From contig JBGQBO010000001.1 of assembly GCA_041494885.1 (NCBI GenBank), forward strand, positions 62,001 to 126,000: 64,000 bases of DNA, written 5' to 3'. A program made the position numbers and the translations under genes. The stretch comes from JAIQFV01 sp041494885. Its GTDB lineage: Bacteria > Acidobacteriota > Terriglobia > JAIQFV01. The notes under the pieces were generated by a model. That model ran no database searches. It was not told the origin of the DNA and was given only the letters and a program-made list of their open reading frames with translations. Of this stretch, positions 17,633 through 26,303 are shown piece after piece; position 1 is the first letter of the stretch, and the number at the start of each line of letters is the position of its first letter.

Positions 17633-17732
17633 CTTGGGGTGTAGTTACTGCATCAGAGCGTTGATTCCCCATCAGCGAAAGAACAGGTTATTGCATTCGG
17701 TGACCCTCTCGCCCGACATCCTGGAGACGGCC

Positions 17733-18797
17733 GTGAACTTCAATAATCACCACATTCAAAGCGTGCTGCTCGCCCTTATTTCGAGCATTGCCCTGATCCT
17801 GCCCGCGATCCCTTCGACTGCGCAAGAAAATGAGCAGAGCTATGCGGAGGAACTCAAGCGGGCCCAGGCGAATCTCGCTGCCCAGCAATATAATGAAGCG
17901 ATCCGGGGATTCATGCGGGCTAATAAGATGAACGCAAACCGCTCGGCGGAGTGCTACCGGGGGATCGCCCAAGCTTACTTTGAATTGGGGACCTTTCCCC
18001 TTGTGGTTGAAAACGGGGACCAGGCTCTTCAGTTTGCATCCGACGATTCCATGCGCGCCCAGGCACACTCCCTGAAGGGGAATGCGCTCATTGAACTGGC
18101 GGGGGAGCGGAGTGGGGCGCTGGCCCAGGCAGAGCGGGAATACCGAGCTGCCTTGGAGCTCAAGCTCAACCCCCCGATGCCCGTCTTACACTTCAGCCTG
18201 GGGACCGTGCTTTTGAAGGAAGGCCGGGTCGATGCGGGGCGGGATGAGTTGAAGACCTACCTGCAACTCGAGCCGCAGGGTCCTGAGGCGGAGAAGGCCC
18301 GCCAGTTGATGCATGACGCGCGACAAGCCTCGGCACCGGCCCTCGCATCCACGCCCCAGACTGTCGCTCCAAACTTTTCGATCCGTACTCTCCAAGGACA
18401 GCAACTGTCCAGAGAAACGTTGGGCGGGAAGGTCATATTGTTGGACTTCTGGGCCACGTGGTGCGGGCCTTGTCGGGCGGCGTTGCCTGGACTCGAAAAG
18501 TTGTATCAGAAATTCACGGGAGAAGAGCGTTTTGTTTTGATCAGCATCAGCGCCGACCGGAGCGCCTCCGCCTGGCGGGAGTTTGTCAAAAATGCCCGGA
18601 TGGATTGGCCGCAGTATCATGACCGCGATGAAAAGGTTCAACGGCTCTTTAGTGTACGCGGCTACCCCACCTATGTGCTGATCGGGCCGGACGGGGTCAT
18701 CCTCCAACGTTTCTCCGGATGGGGTGGCAATCGCGCTCGCCTTCTCGAAGACGAAATCACTCGAAACCTGAAGTCACTTTCAGGGAAGCCGCAGTGA
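17733..18797 (+). CDS. exported TPR protein fused to a TlpA/ResA-type thioredoxin domain
   Basis: The 354-residue product has a signal peptide (hydrophobic stretch about 10-30, ending STAQ), TPR-type helical repeats at about 38-190, and a C-terminal thioredoxin-like domain. The redox motif is WCGPC (Cys244 and Cys247) inside LLDFWATWCGPC, followed by the cis-proline loop in VRGYPTYVLIGPDG. TlpA/ResA proteins reduce disulfides in the periplasm, for example during cytochrome c maturation. The start is GTG 17733, with GGAG six bases upstream; a longer frame reaches 17628 but overlaps the promoter. No ccm genes are adjacent, though a c7 cytochrome lies 12 kb away. Confidence 0.92.
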   Translation: MNFNNHHIQSVLLALISSIALILPAIPSTAQENEQSYAEELKRAQANLAAQQYNEAIRGFMRANKMNANRSAECYRGIAQAYFELGTFPLVVENGDQALQFASDDSMRAQAHSLKGNALIELAGERSGALAQAEREYRAALELKLNPPMPVLHFSLGTVLLKEGRVDAGRDELKTYLQLEPQGPEAEKARQLMHDARQASAPALASTPQTVAPNFSIRTLQGQQLSRETLGGKVILLDFWATWCGPCRAALPGLEKLYQKFTGEERFVLISISADRSASAWREFVKNARMDWPQYHDRDEKVQRLFSVRGYPTYVLIGPDGVILQRFSGWGGNRARLLEDEITRNLKSLSGKPQ

Positions 18798-18912
18798 AGT
18801 TTGAAACGACGGAGAGTCACGAGATCGAGTAGCCTGGCGGATTCCTGCGGCGAGGGTCTTGTGTGAAAATGTGGAGAGCAATCCGTTCAGGAATAACATC
18901 GAGGGGGCGGAA

Positions 18913-18980
18913 TCAAATTCCAAAATCCAAATTCCAAACAAAACCCAGACACTAAACTCCAGACAAAACCAATTTCCAGA
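18913..18980. repeat. degenerate AAATTCCAA-word intergenic repeat
   Basis: Imperfect copies of AAATTCCAA and CCAGACA-type words fill part of the convergent gap between the thioredoxin gene and the decarboxylase gene. There is no open frame and no hairpin. The style matches the spacer at 2241-2329. Confidence 0.45.
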
Positions 18981-19093
18981 AGATTCACTTTAGTCCCTGC
19001 TGGCGCAGGTACATACCGGGGTTGCCACGGCAGACCTTGGTCCCATCCCCAGATCGTCCTGTACCCCTTTGTCGTTTGGATTCCCCATTCCCC

Positions 19094-20581
19094 TCAGCGG
19101 GCCTGGTTCAAATTGTCATTCAACAGCGCCCACGTTTCCGCCAAGCGTTCTTCCGTCGTTCTCAGATTTCCAATGGCGATACGGAGGGTGAACATGCCGT
19201 TGAGCTTCGTATGGGAAAGCAACGCCCGCCCGGTGGCATTCACTCTTTCAAGAATATTTTCGTTCAGCGCATTGAGCATCTTTTCATCCTCCCACCCGCG
19301 AGGGTGGGCGCGGAAACAGACCGTGGAAAATGGAGTCGGGGCGAGTCGCTCGAAATCAGGGCTCTTATCAATCCACCCGGCCAGGGTTTGGGCCAGGCGT
19401 AGGTGTTCACGGATGCGCGCTTGAAGGCCGCTCACACCGAAGGCCCGCACCACAAACCAGAACTTGAGGGCACGAAATCTCCGCCCGAGCGACACGCCGT
19501 AGTCCATCAGGTTTTTCACCTCGTCATCCGAACTCGTGCGCAGGTACTCCGGCACCAGTGAAAAAGCCCGTCGCAGAATGTCGGGCTGGCGCGTGTAAAA
19601 GGCACTGAAATCCACGGGGGTAAAGAGCCATTTGTGGGGGTTGGTCACAAAGGAATCGGCGTGTTCACAACCGGCCAGGATGTCGCGCTTCTCGGGCAGT
19701 ATCGCAGCGCTGCCGGCATAGGCGGCGTCCACGTGCAGCCAGAGGTTATATCGCTCACAGATCTTGGCGATGGCCGGCACGGGATCGACCGAGGTGGTGG
19801 AAGTCGTTCCCACCGTGGCGCAAACACAGAAGGGCCTCCACCCTGCCGCCAGATCCTCTTGAACGGCTTTTTCGAGCGCGACGGCATCCATCCTGAATTC
19901 TGAATCGACCCCGATCTTCCGCACTCCGTGCTGGCCCAGCCCCAGAACGATGGCTCCCTTTTCAATGGAGGAATGGGCATGCTCGCTGGTGTACATCCGC
20001 AAGCGAGGAAGGTCGGTCCGCCCCGCCATGCCCTCTTCGCGAATCTTCAGGTCCAGCGCCTCACGCGCCGCCGCGATGGCACAGAGCGAAGCCACGGAGG
20101 CGGTGTCATGAACGATGCCGAACCACCCCTCCGGAAGACCAAGCATCTGTCGTAACCAGCCGAGCACGACCTCTTCGAGCTCTGTGGCCGCCGGCGAGGT
20201 TTTCCACAACATGCCGTTTACGTTGTACGCGGCGGCTACCAGCTCACCCAGGATTCCCGGCATCGAGCCGGTGATCGAAAAATAACCGAAGAAGGCGGGA
20301 TGGTTCCAATGGGTGTTGCCCGGTGTAATGATGCGGTCAAGGTCCGAGATAGCCCCGGAAAGCGATTCCGGTTCCGTCGGAGGCGAGGAAGGCAGCTGTG
20401 AACGAACCCATCCGGGTTTGACCGATGGCAGAACGGGAAGCGTGCCCACGGTATCCAGATAGTTCGCCGCCCAGTCCACCAAACGGTATCCCATCGTCCG
20501 GAATTCTTCTGTTTTCATATCGCCCAAACCTGATGCCGGGGTCCGGGGAGAGGCGTTCGTGGGAATCTTGGGGATGGTCAT
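19094..20581 (-). CDS. pyridoxal-phosphate-dependent aromatic-L-amino-acid decarboxylase family protein
   Basis: The 495-residue protein belongs to group II PLP decarboxylases, which convert aromatic amino acids (Trp, Tyr, DOPA) to amines in the cytoplasm. Landmarks are HWNHPAFFGYFSITGS, WKTSPAATELE, the cofactor-binding HVDAAYAGSA (about 283-292), and the Schiff-base lysine Lys317 in NPHKWL. Length and motif order match full-length family members such as DDC. GAGGAGGT six bases upstream fixes the start. It is a single-gene unit flanked by a convergent and a divergent gene, with no amine transporter or oxidase nearby, so the physiological substrate cannot be inferred. Confidence 0.93.
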   Translation of the reverse strand: MTIPKIPTNASPRTPASGLGDMKTEEFRTMGYRLVDWAANYLDTVGTLPVLPSVKPGWVRSQLPSSPPTEPESLSGAISDLDRIITPGNTHWNHPAFFGYFSITGSMPGILGELVAAAYNVNGMLWKTSPAATELEEVVLGWLRQMLGLPEGWFGIVHDTASVASLCAIAAAREALDLKIREEGMAGRTDLPRLRMYTSEHAHSSIEKGAIVLGLGQHGVRKIGVDSEFRMDAVALEKAVQEDLAAGWRPFCVCATVGTTSTTSVDPVPAIAKICERYNLWLHVDAAYAGSAAILPEKRDILAGCEHADSFVTNPHKWLFTPVDFSAFYTRQPDILRRAFSLVPEYLRTSSDDEVKNLMDYGVSLGRRFRALKFWFVVRAFGVSGLQARIREHLRLAQTLAGWIDKSPDFERLAPTPFSTVCFRAHPRGWEDEKMLNALNENILERVNATGRALLSHTKLNGMFTLRIAIGNLRTTEERLAETWALLNDNLNQAR

Positions 20582-20744
20582 ATCGAGACCTCCTCGATAA
20601 ATCTGGGATAAGCACGACTGAATTCAACGACGAGTCAACGACAATGTCAACAGCGAACATGAAAGCGCGGAGCCCGACACAACCCGCGGAGGCCCGGCTT
20701 CGTCCCCCCGTCCCAAAAAGAGCTTCAGGGGGCTCGAAGTCCAA

Positions 20745-20753
20745 TGTTATAAT
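20745..20753 (+). promoter_or_regulatory. candidate extended -10 promoter for the zinc ribbon - rnhA operon
   Basis: TGT directly precedes TATAAT (20748-20753), giving an extended -10 element; the -35 (TTCAGG, 18 bases upstream) is poor. An identical TGTTATAAT occurs before the TPR gene at 51494. The site lies in the divergent gap between the decarboxylase and zinc-ribbon genes. Confidence 0.45.
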
Positions 20754-20873
20754 CCTCTCTCGACGAAATCGAGTGAGCCCTATTCGGTGGACGGAGAGTG
20801 AATGAAGCTGTCGCCACCGACACTGGATTTTCAGCCATGAACGAGTTTTCCAGAAAGCCGAGCCTTTCCAGCG

Positions 20874-21632
20874 ATGAATATCGAACTGCAGTCTGTCATC
20901 CGCCTACAAGAACTCGATAAGCAGATCTCCACTCTCCAGGAGTGGATCGCTGCGCTCCCCCACCACTTGCGCGAAATCGAAAAACAACTGAGCGACATCA
21001 CCGCAGCGCACGCTGCGGTGAAGCAGCACATGGCGGCGAACCAGCAGCAGCGCCGGAAGTTGGATGGAGACATTCAGGGCCTCGAACAAAAAATCTCGAA
21101 ATACAACAACCAGTTGCTCGAGGTCAAGACCAACGAAGAATATCGGGCGTTCCTTACCGAGATCGAATTCAATAAGAACGCCATCCGGAAGATTGAAGAC
21201 GGGATCCTGGATCTCATGGTGGCGGCCGAGGCGGATGAGAAAGAACTTAAAGAGACCGAAGTCGAATCCCGGCGGCAACAGCAGGACGTCGCTCGGGAGA
21301 AACAACAGGCCGAGACGGACACCCAGGGAAAGCAACAGGAGCTTGATTCCCTGCTCGCCACGAGGGATCAGGTGACGCAATCCCTAAGCGATGCCGTGCT
21401 GGATCTTTACACCCGCACTGCCAAGCTGAGGAATGGAGTAGTGGTCGCCGAAGTGCGCGACCAAATCTGCACCGTCTGCCACGTCATGCTGCGTCCTCAA
21501 ACCTTCAACGAAGTCATGCGGAACAAGGGCATCCTTCAGTGCGACAACTGCAGCCGCATCCTCTTCTGGGTGCCCCCTGCCGAACCGGCCGCACCCACCA
21601 ACGCGTTCAGTGGAGAGCCGGTTCGTGAATAA
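20874..21632 (+). CDS. coiled-coil protein with C-terminal C4 zinc ribbon (DUF164 family)
   Basis: The product has 252 residues. Residues 1-180 form a long antiparallel coiled coil with the conserved element VKTNEEYRAFLTEIEF, and the C-terminus is a zinc ribbon with Cys199, Cys202 (ICTVCH) and Cys223, Cys226 (QCDNC). The DUF164 / CdsZ family is widespread and has been linked to RNA metabolism or to regulation; the exact role differs between lineages. It overlaps the RNase HI gene by eight bases and that gene overlaps the next, forming a three-gene operon, a common neighbourhood for this family with rnhA-like genes. Confidence 0.92.
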   Translation: MNIELQSVIRLQELDKQISTLQEWIAALPHHLREIEKQLSDITAAHAAVKQHMAANQQQRRKLDGDIQGLEQKISKYNNQLLEVKTNEEYRAFLTEIEFNKNAIRKIEDGILDLMVAAEADEKELKETEVESRRQQQDVAREKQQAETDTQGKQQELDSLLATRDQVTQSLSDAVLDLYTRTAKLRNGVVVAEVRDQICTVCHVMLRPQTFNEVMRNKGILQCDNCSRILFWVPPAEPAAPTNAFSGEPVRE

Positions 21633-22173
21633 GAAAACAGCCGAGGAGCCCACGATTTTTTATATTGATGGTGGCTCTCGGGGAAACCCCGGGCCAGCCG
21701 GTTATGGCGTTGCCATCAAGAATGCAGCCGGCGAGACTGTCGATTCCCGTTCTGAATATCTGGGCGTCCGGACCAACAATGTGGCGGAATACTTCGGATT
21801 GCTCGCAGCCCTGGAATACGCCACAAACCATCACCTGCCGTTTATCCGGATCTTCTCCGATTCCGAGTTGCTGGTCCGCCAAATGACCGGGCGATACCGC
21901 GTCAAGAGCCCGGATCTTTTGCCCCTGTTTGAACGCGCTCGGGAGTTGGCGGCACAGATTCCTCGATTTGAGATTGAGCATATCCGCCGGGAGGCGAATG
22001 CGGCCGCCGATGCGCTGGCCAACGAGGCCATGGATCGTGGAGAGGCGGTCGGCCCCCATCGCCGGACGCTTCGGTTTGACGCCATCGTTGAAAACGGTTT
22101 GCTTAAGCCCCTCGCTCCGGTCCAGTTGCCCGAAAAGAAGAAAGTCGAATGTTCCATACGGTTCAAAGACTAG
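21625..22173 (+). CDS. rnhA: ribonuclease HI family protein
   Basis: The 182-residue enzyme cuts RNA in RNA-DNA hybrids. The four catalytic acids are in place: Asp15 (YIDGGSRGNPG), Glu55 (NNVAEY), Asp79 (FSDSELL) and Asp129 (ANAAADALAN). This is the short reverse-transcriptase-like RNase HI type that usually follows DUF164 zinc-ribbon genes. GTG 21625 is chosen because GGAG lies nine bases upstream; a second in-frame GTG is at 21610. A C-terminal extension of about 40 residues follows the core domain and is basic at the end. The stop lies inside the next gene, which overlaps by 25 bases. Confidence 0.93.
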   Translation: MNKKTAEEPTIFYIDGGSRGNPGPAGYGVAIKNAAGETVDSRSEYLGVRTNNVAEYFGLLAALEYATNHHLPFIRIFSDSELLVRQMTGRYRVKSPDLLPLFERARELAAQIPRFEIEHIRREANAAADALANEAMDRGEAVGPHRRTLRFDAIVENGLLKPLAPVQLPEKKKVECSIRFKD

Positions 22174-23009
22174 CCCGGCAGTACTCCCGGGGCGGGTCAG
22201 TCATTTTGATCGTTGCCATGGGTCTCATCCATCCCTTAGGCCTTCTGTGCCAGGGGACAAATGCCAAGACCCCTCCAACCAAGCGCTCTGCTCCACCGAA
22301 GAAGGCTCTGCCTAGCAATGCGCGAATCGAACTGACGGTTCTGGCGGCCCTGCCCAACGGGCGATCGTCACCGGTCGCAGGACATGAATTTCTCGTGCTT
22401 GCCGTGGATCCCGACGTGCTCAAAGCCCAAATCGAAAAAGAAATTCCACTCCCCGAAGATCAAACTCCCTCCCCGAGAAGATCCCTGCCGGCTTCAAACC
22501 TCGAGCAACTTGACATTCAGCGGGTAGCTCAGGAATTCAAAGTCTCGCCGGAGTTTGTGATGCTGGCGCAAAAAGCGCCGCAGGCCGGATCGAGTTACCG
22601 CGATGAACCTAAATACCGCCGCCTGGAGGATTATGCTCAGGTTGAGGAACTCCGGAAGGGTTATGATTTGATTCTCAAGAAAAGGGGGAAAAAGGGAAAT
22701 CTCTCAAACCTTACCGACAACCAAAGACTGGATCTCGCCAAAGCCCTCGATATAGATTTCAACCGGCTCCCGCCTGTTGATAAAACATCTATCGCCATCC
22801 GATTAGCTCAGCTCGCGGTCGAACGCGAAAATCAATCCTTTGCGGAACGACGCCGGCAGATTGAGCAGAAAAACGCGGTGCTGCATCAACGCGCGAAACG
22901 ACAGGAGGAGCTTTTCAAGGAATTGGAGCAAAAGAAGAGGCTGTTCCGCACCCGCAGTGATGCGAAAGGCCTCGCGCGATTCTTACGGTTGCCCCCGGGC
23001 AATTACTGA
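22149..23009 (+). CDS. exported hypothetical protein, interrupted by an in-frame TGA
   Basis: The annotated frame encodes 286 residues: a hydrophobic signal or anchor (about 16-36), a Lys/Pro-rich linker, a beta strand region RIELTVLAALPNG, and long helical stretches ending in a Glu/Arg/Gln-rich coiled coil. The last residues, DAKGLARFLRLPPGNY, match the start of a carboxypeptidase-regulatory-like beta sandwich, which normally continues with Trp. Here the next codon is TGA, and the same frame then carries on for 37 codons in the same fold to a second TGA. So the gene looks truncated by one TGG-to-TGA change. It is third in the zinc-ribbon - rnhA operon. Function unknown. Confidence 0.7.
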   Translation: MFHTVQRLARQYSRGGSVILIVAMGLIHPLGLLCQGTNAKTPPTKRSAPPKKALPSNARIELTVLAALPNGRSSPVAGHEFLVLAVDPDVLKAQIEKEIPLPEDQTPSPRRSLPASNLEQLDIQRVAQEFKVSPEFVMLAQKAPQAGSSYRDEPKYRRLEDYAQVEELRKGYDLILKKRGKKGNLSNLTDNQRLDLAKALDIDFNRLPPVDKTSIAIRLAQLAVERENQSFAERRRQIEQKNAVLHQRAKRQEELFKELEQKKRLFRTRSDAKGLARFLRLPPGNY

Positions 23010-23120
23010 GCCTATGCGCGCAACTTCACCTTCGAAGGGATTACCACTTCCTGGAATATCCCCATCCCTCTGCGCCGCGACGAAGTGAAACGGATAGAAC
23101 TGATGATTGGAAATAATTGA
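23010..23120 (+). other. in-frame continuation of the interrupted gene after the TGA
   Basis: Codons 23010-23117 read AYARNFTFEG, ITTSWNIPIPL and RRDEVKRIELMIGNN before a TGA at 23118. The strand pattern, SWNIPI and the final IEL strand are what a carboxypeptidase-regulatory-like domain should contain after the truncated end. Coding character therefore persists beyond the first stop. A GCCTC-AAA-GAGGC hairpin follows at 23125-23137. Confidence 0.6.
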
Positions 23121-23367
23121 GGTCGCCTCAAAGAGGCCTCGGGCTACACAGAGCGGTTTCGCCGGGCTGGGGTCGATCTGTTAATAACAACGGGGCCACA
23201 ATAATATTCGAATTTTCCCCCCTCACATTGAACATCCCCGCTCGATCACAGAGCAAGGTATGACGGCGGCCTAGTAAACACTCTCGCCGTACTCCCACCC
23301 CTAATAGTCCAGTTCATGGAGTGAGAAAACGTCGATTGTCCTGGAAGGTTGAGCAGAAATCCGGCTG

Positions 23368-23388
23368 GACCTGCGGGCAGGTCTTTTT
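23368..23388 (+). terminator. intrinsic terminator on the plus strand
   Basis: GACCTG and CAGGTC pair perfectly around a CGGG loop and are followed by TTTTT (23384-23388). It lies 248 bases after the end of the interrupted gene and seven bases before the convergent glycosyltransferase stop, so it would end the 20874-23120 operon. Confidence 0.75.
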
Positions 23389-23394
23389 CGGAAT

Positions 23395-24447
23395 CTACCT
23401 TCGGGTGCTTTCCAGGCGCTTCCATGGGAAGGATTGCCCTCTGAATAAGAACCTGTAAATTCCACCCAACACTGCAAAATGGATCATGAGCAGGTAGGCG
23501 CAAAAGACGGGCACACTTTTGAGGCTACTCGTGCTCAAGGCAGTGACAAGGGCAATGGCAACAGCAGCAATCATTGAGAAAATAACGATATCCCGTTTAA
23601 GCATGAGAACGAGGAACACCACTGGCACAAATGAAAGGACCACCAAGCAGGGGAGAATGATGCTCAGAACGATAACAATCGCAGACCGAAAGTCCATTTT
23701 TCTTATCAGGGACACATTGTTATACAGACCGTTCAGAAGTCCAAAAGTTGTTCTCGCCTTGCGCTCATACAAATCGCGAACGGTTGCGGGCCCGGGTTCG
23801 GAGACAGTAGCCTCTGGGCACAGCCTCACCTTGTAGCCCTGAGCGACAAGCAAGATGGTCATCTCAAAGTCTTCTGATACCGCTTTTTCCGGAAACCCCC
23901 CAACTCCCCTCACCACGTCGGTTCGGTATGCAGATAACTCTCCGATTGAGGTCCTTATATTCGAATACTCGCTCTGCTTGCGCCTGAGGAAAGTATCTAT
24001 GCCCCAGTATATAGCCTCGCCCTTTTCGGCGAAGGTCCTGGGCTCCGGCACGGTTCGCGCCCCACTGACGCAGGCAATGCGGTCATTGATCATCAGAGCA
24101 TTGACGATTTCGACCAAACTGCCTTTGTCAACCGATGCATTGACATCAGTGGAAACGAACACTTCCCCCAGGGACATTGAAAGGGCGACGTTCAACGCAT
24201 GGGCCTTGCCCTTTCTCCTTTCCAAGTGAACAAGCTTCAGCCTGCTCTGCAAATTATTTCTTTCGGCAAACTCTCTGGCAATTTCACAGGTGCTGTCATC
24301 GCCATCGTCGATAACGATGACCTCAAACAAGGAGGGATAATTGAGGGCAAAAGTTCCTTCAAGCTTCTTCAAAATCATCCAGCTCTCGTTGTTTACCGGT
24401 ATCACGATGGTTACGAGGGGATACACCATGGATTCATGAAGCGGCAT
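23395..24447 (-). CDS. membrane-bound family 2 glycosyltransferase
   Basis: The 350-residue product has a GT-A fold N-terminal domain resembling processive GT2 enzymes (cellulose or hyaluronan synthase style): VTIVIPVNNE, VIVIDDGDD, the STDVNASV segment in place of DxD, and SEDFEM carrying the catalytic acid (about 192-197). The Q/RxxRW signature is altered to RKARTT. Three to four membrane helices follow at about 252-330. It likely makes or exports a surface polysaccharide using a UDP-sugar. No ribosome site is obvious. It is divergent from a second glycosyltransferase gene at 24749. Confidence 0.88.
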   Translation of the reverse strand: MPLHESMVYPLVTIVIPVNNESWMILKKLEGTFALNYPSLFEVIVIDDGDDSTCEIAREFAERNNLQSRLKLVHLERRKGKAHALNVALSMSLGEVFVSTDVNASVDKGSLVEIVNALMINDRIACVSGARTVPEPRTFAEKGEAIYWGIDTFLRRKQSEYSNIRTSIGELSAYRTDVVRGVGGFPEKAVSEDFEMTILLVAQGYKVRLCPEATVSEPGPATVRDLYERKARTTFGLLNGLYNNVSLIRKMDFRSAIVIVLSIILPCLVVLSFVPVVFLVLMLKRDIVIFSMIAAVAIALVTALSTSSLKSVPVFCAYLLMIHFAVLGGIYRFLFRGQSFPWKRLESTRR

Positions 24448-24682
24448 TTGAGGAGTTTGATTTCTCGAAATTGAAACCGGAGAACCCGGGAGGTGAAACC
24501 TCGTGTCAAATTCTTCGGAATGATAACCGGATTGAAGACAGCTTGTCGAATATTTTTACCACGTCGGCTAGACGGATTGCAGTGCGATCGAAAATCGCGA
24601 TCCGGAGTAGTACATGGGAATGCCTCCTTCTACCCTCCCTGCCTTAATTCCTGCGCCATCGAGGCGGATCGTTTCAATTTGA

Positions 24683-24712
24683 TTGACAGTGGAACCACAA
24701 ATACTTTAGATT
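24683..24712 (+). promoter_or_regulatory. candidate promoter for the glycosyltransferase - RmlC-like pair
   Basis: TTGACA (24683-24688) is followed after 18 bases by TAGATT (24707-24712), a modest -10. The start would be near 24719, about 30 bases before the coding start. The remaining 24448-24682 shows nothing else I recognise. Confidence 0.4.
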
Positions 24713-24748
24713 TGGACAGATCGGGAAACCATCCAAATTTGTTCATGT

Positions 24749-25633
24749 GTGCACGCCATGCACAGAGTCGTCGACATCATATTGCCAACGCATCGACGTC
24801 CTCATACCGTCGGCTATTCCATTCAGTCGGTCCTGAGGCAAACTTACCCCTCCTTCCATTTACATGTTGTTGGGGATGGCTGCGATTCCAACACCGAATC
24901 CATCGTCCGCTCATTCGTTGATCCTCGGGTGCATCTCTATCCATTTAGAAAAGGCAAGGGGTTCGGATACATCCATCGCAATGTGGTCTTACGGCAGACC
25001 TCAGGCGAATACGTCGCCTACATTGCCGACGACGATCTTTGGTTTCCGGATCATCTGGAGCGGGGGGTGGCCGCTTTGGAGGACCGTCATCTCGGTTTGA
25101 TCGCGTTTCGCGCCTGTCATGTGCGGGCGCCCGATAAGATCGATCCGCATTTCTTTGCCTTCGATTGGCAGGTGGGATTCTTGTCGAATTTCCTGCGGAA
25201 CTGGTTCACGGGGATGGCGGAATACATCCATCGTCGAAAGGTGTTTGAACAGGTTGGCTATTGGGATGATACATTGTCTCGATTTGGTGATCGTGAATTC
25301 TATAACAGATTGAGGGCCTCGAGCGCCCCCTCCGCCTACCTGGACTGCATGACAGTGCTTCGCTTTTATGCCCAGGAATGGGATGAGCATTATTCCTCCC
25401 TGGAAGAACCACCCCAGAAGCGGTACCTGGCAAACCTGCTGGATCCACGCTGGTGTGAGGCCATTCGTAATCTGGGGAATATCGGTGCCCGGGGTTTTCC
25501 TGCAAGGCAACAACAGTGGAGAGACTTCTTTGTTTACGCCGTGCGTTCCGGGCCAAAGTTCTTGCGATTCTGGTGCGAAGAATTAGCAACCTATTTACAC
25601 AGACAGGAGAGGCAAAATGCTACAGGGAGCTAA
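24749..25633 (+). CDS. soluble family 2 glycosyltransferase
   Basis: The product has 294 residues and a GT-A fold: VVDIILPTHRRPHTV at the N-terminus, LHVVGDGCDSNTE, and the metal-binding AYIADDDLWFPDHL (DDD, about 92-96). The second half is a lineage-specific helical region with many Trp, Phe and Arg residues. No membrane helix is present, so it is probably cytoplasmic and transfers one sugar onto a lipid-linked glycan or small acceptor. Start choice lies between GTG 24749 and ATG 24758; neither has a clear ribosome site. Its 3-prime end overlaps the RmlC-like gene by 17 bases, indicating co-translation. Confidence 0.85.
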   Translation: MHAMHRVVDIILPTHRRPHTVGYSIQSVLRQTYPSFHLHVVGDGCDSNTESIVRSFVDPRVHLYPFRKGKGFGYIHRNVVLRQTSGEYVAYIADDDLWFPDHLERGVAALEDRHLGLIAFRACHVRAPDKIDPHFFAFDWQVGFLSNFLRNWFTGMAEYIHRRKVFEQVGYWDDTLSRFGDREFYNRLRASSAPSAYLDCMTVLRFYAQEWDEHYSSLEEPPQKRYLANLLDPRWCEAIRNLGNIGARGFPARQQQWRDFFVYAVRSGPKFLRFWCEELATYLHRQERQNATGS

Positions 25634-26165
25634 GAAAGACCCTCAACTGATTATGAGTAACTGGCAAAAACAGCAAGATCTGATCGAGGGCGTTGTCCTG
25701 CGCGAAGTCCTCCATGTGCCGGGAGACCGGGGTGTCATTACGGAAATGTTTCGATTCGACTGGGACCCTCACGGCCAACCGGTGTCGCAGGTCTACCAGT
25801 CACGAGTATTCCCCGGGCTGGTGGCGGCGTGGAGTTGTCACTTGAAGTCTGTAGACAGGCTGTTCGTGAATCAGGGTTTTATGAAGTTTGTCTTGTACGA
25901 TGATCGTGAAGAGAGCAAGACCTATGGTCAACTGAACGAATTTCACATCGGTGATGCCCGCCCGGCGCTGCTCATCATTCCGACCGGTGTTTGGCACGGG
26001 CTTAAGAATCTCGGTCCGTCAGATTGTCTCCTCACCAATCTCCCGACCAAAGCCTACAATTACGAGGATCCGGATCACTACCGTCTGCCTCGGGACACTC
26101 CCAAAATCCCCTACCGTTGGTTCGGTCCCGCAACTCCCTCAGCTCCTGACTCGCTGAAGGAGTAA
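25617..26165 (+). CDS. dTDP-4-dehydrorhamnose 3,5-epimerase-like cupin, altered active site
   Basis: The 182-residue protein is an RmlC-family cupin. Typical elements are QVYQSRVFPG, DRLFVNQGFMKFVLYDDREES, LLIIPTGVWHGLKNLG, LLTNLPTKAY and the C-terminal DPDHYRLP. RmlC makes the dTDP-rhamnose precursor. The segment that is normally WHxH in this subgroup reads AWSCHLKSVD: the first His, usually the catalytic base, is Ser, so epimerase activity is doubtful and a binding or different isomerase role is possible. GGAGAGG four bases upstream supports the start. The other rml genes are not in the window. Confidence 0.85.
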   Translation: MLQGAKKDPQLIMSNWQKQQDLIEGVVLREVLHVPGDRGVITEMFRFDWDPHGQPVSQVYQSRVFPGLVAAWSCHLKSVDRLFVNQGFMKFVLYDDREESKTYGQLNEFHIGDARPALLIIPTGVWHGLKNLGPSDCLLTNLPTKAYNYEDPDHYRLPRDTPKIPYRWFGPATPSAPDSLKE

Positions 26166-26303
26166 AGTCACTGCTCAGGGATAGTCGTCCCTCCTGGGCA
26201 TCATCCTGCCTTATCGAATGCCGAGGCGTCAGATTCATGATTCACCGGGCTGATGACAATCCTGCGATGGTCTTGCATTTCATCCATCTCGCCCCTGTAC
26301 CCC

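Noticed and set aside
23007..23009. Genetic-code change with TGA read as Trp
   Set aside because: Other genes in the window end in TGA where their families end, so only this single gene is affected.
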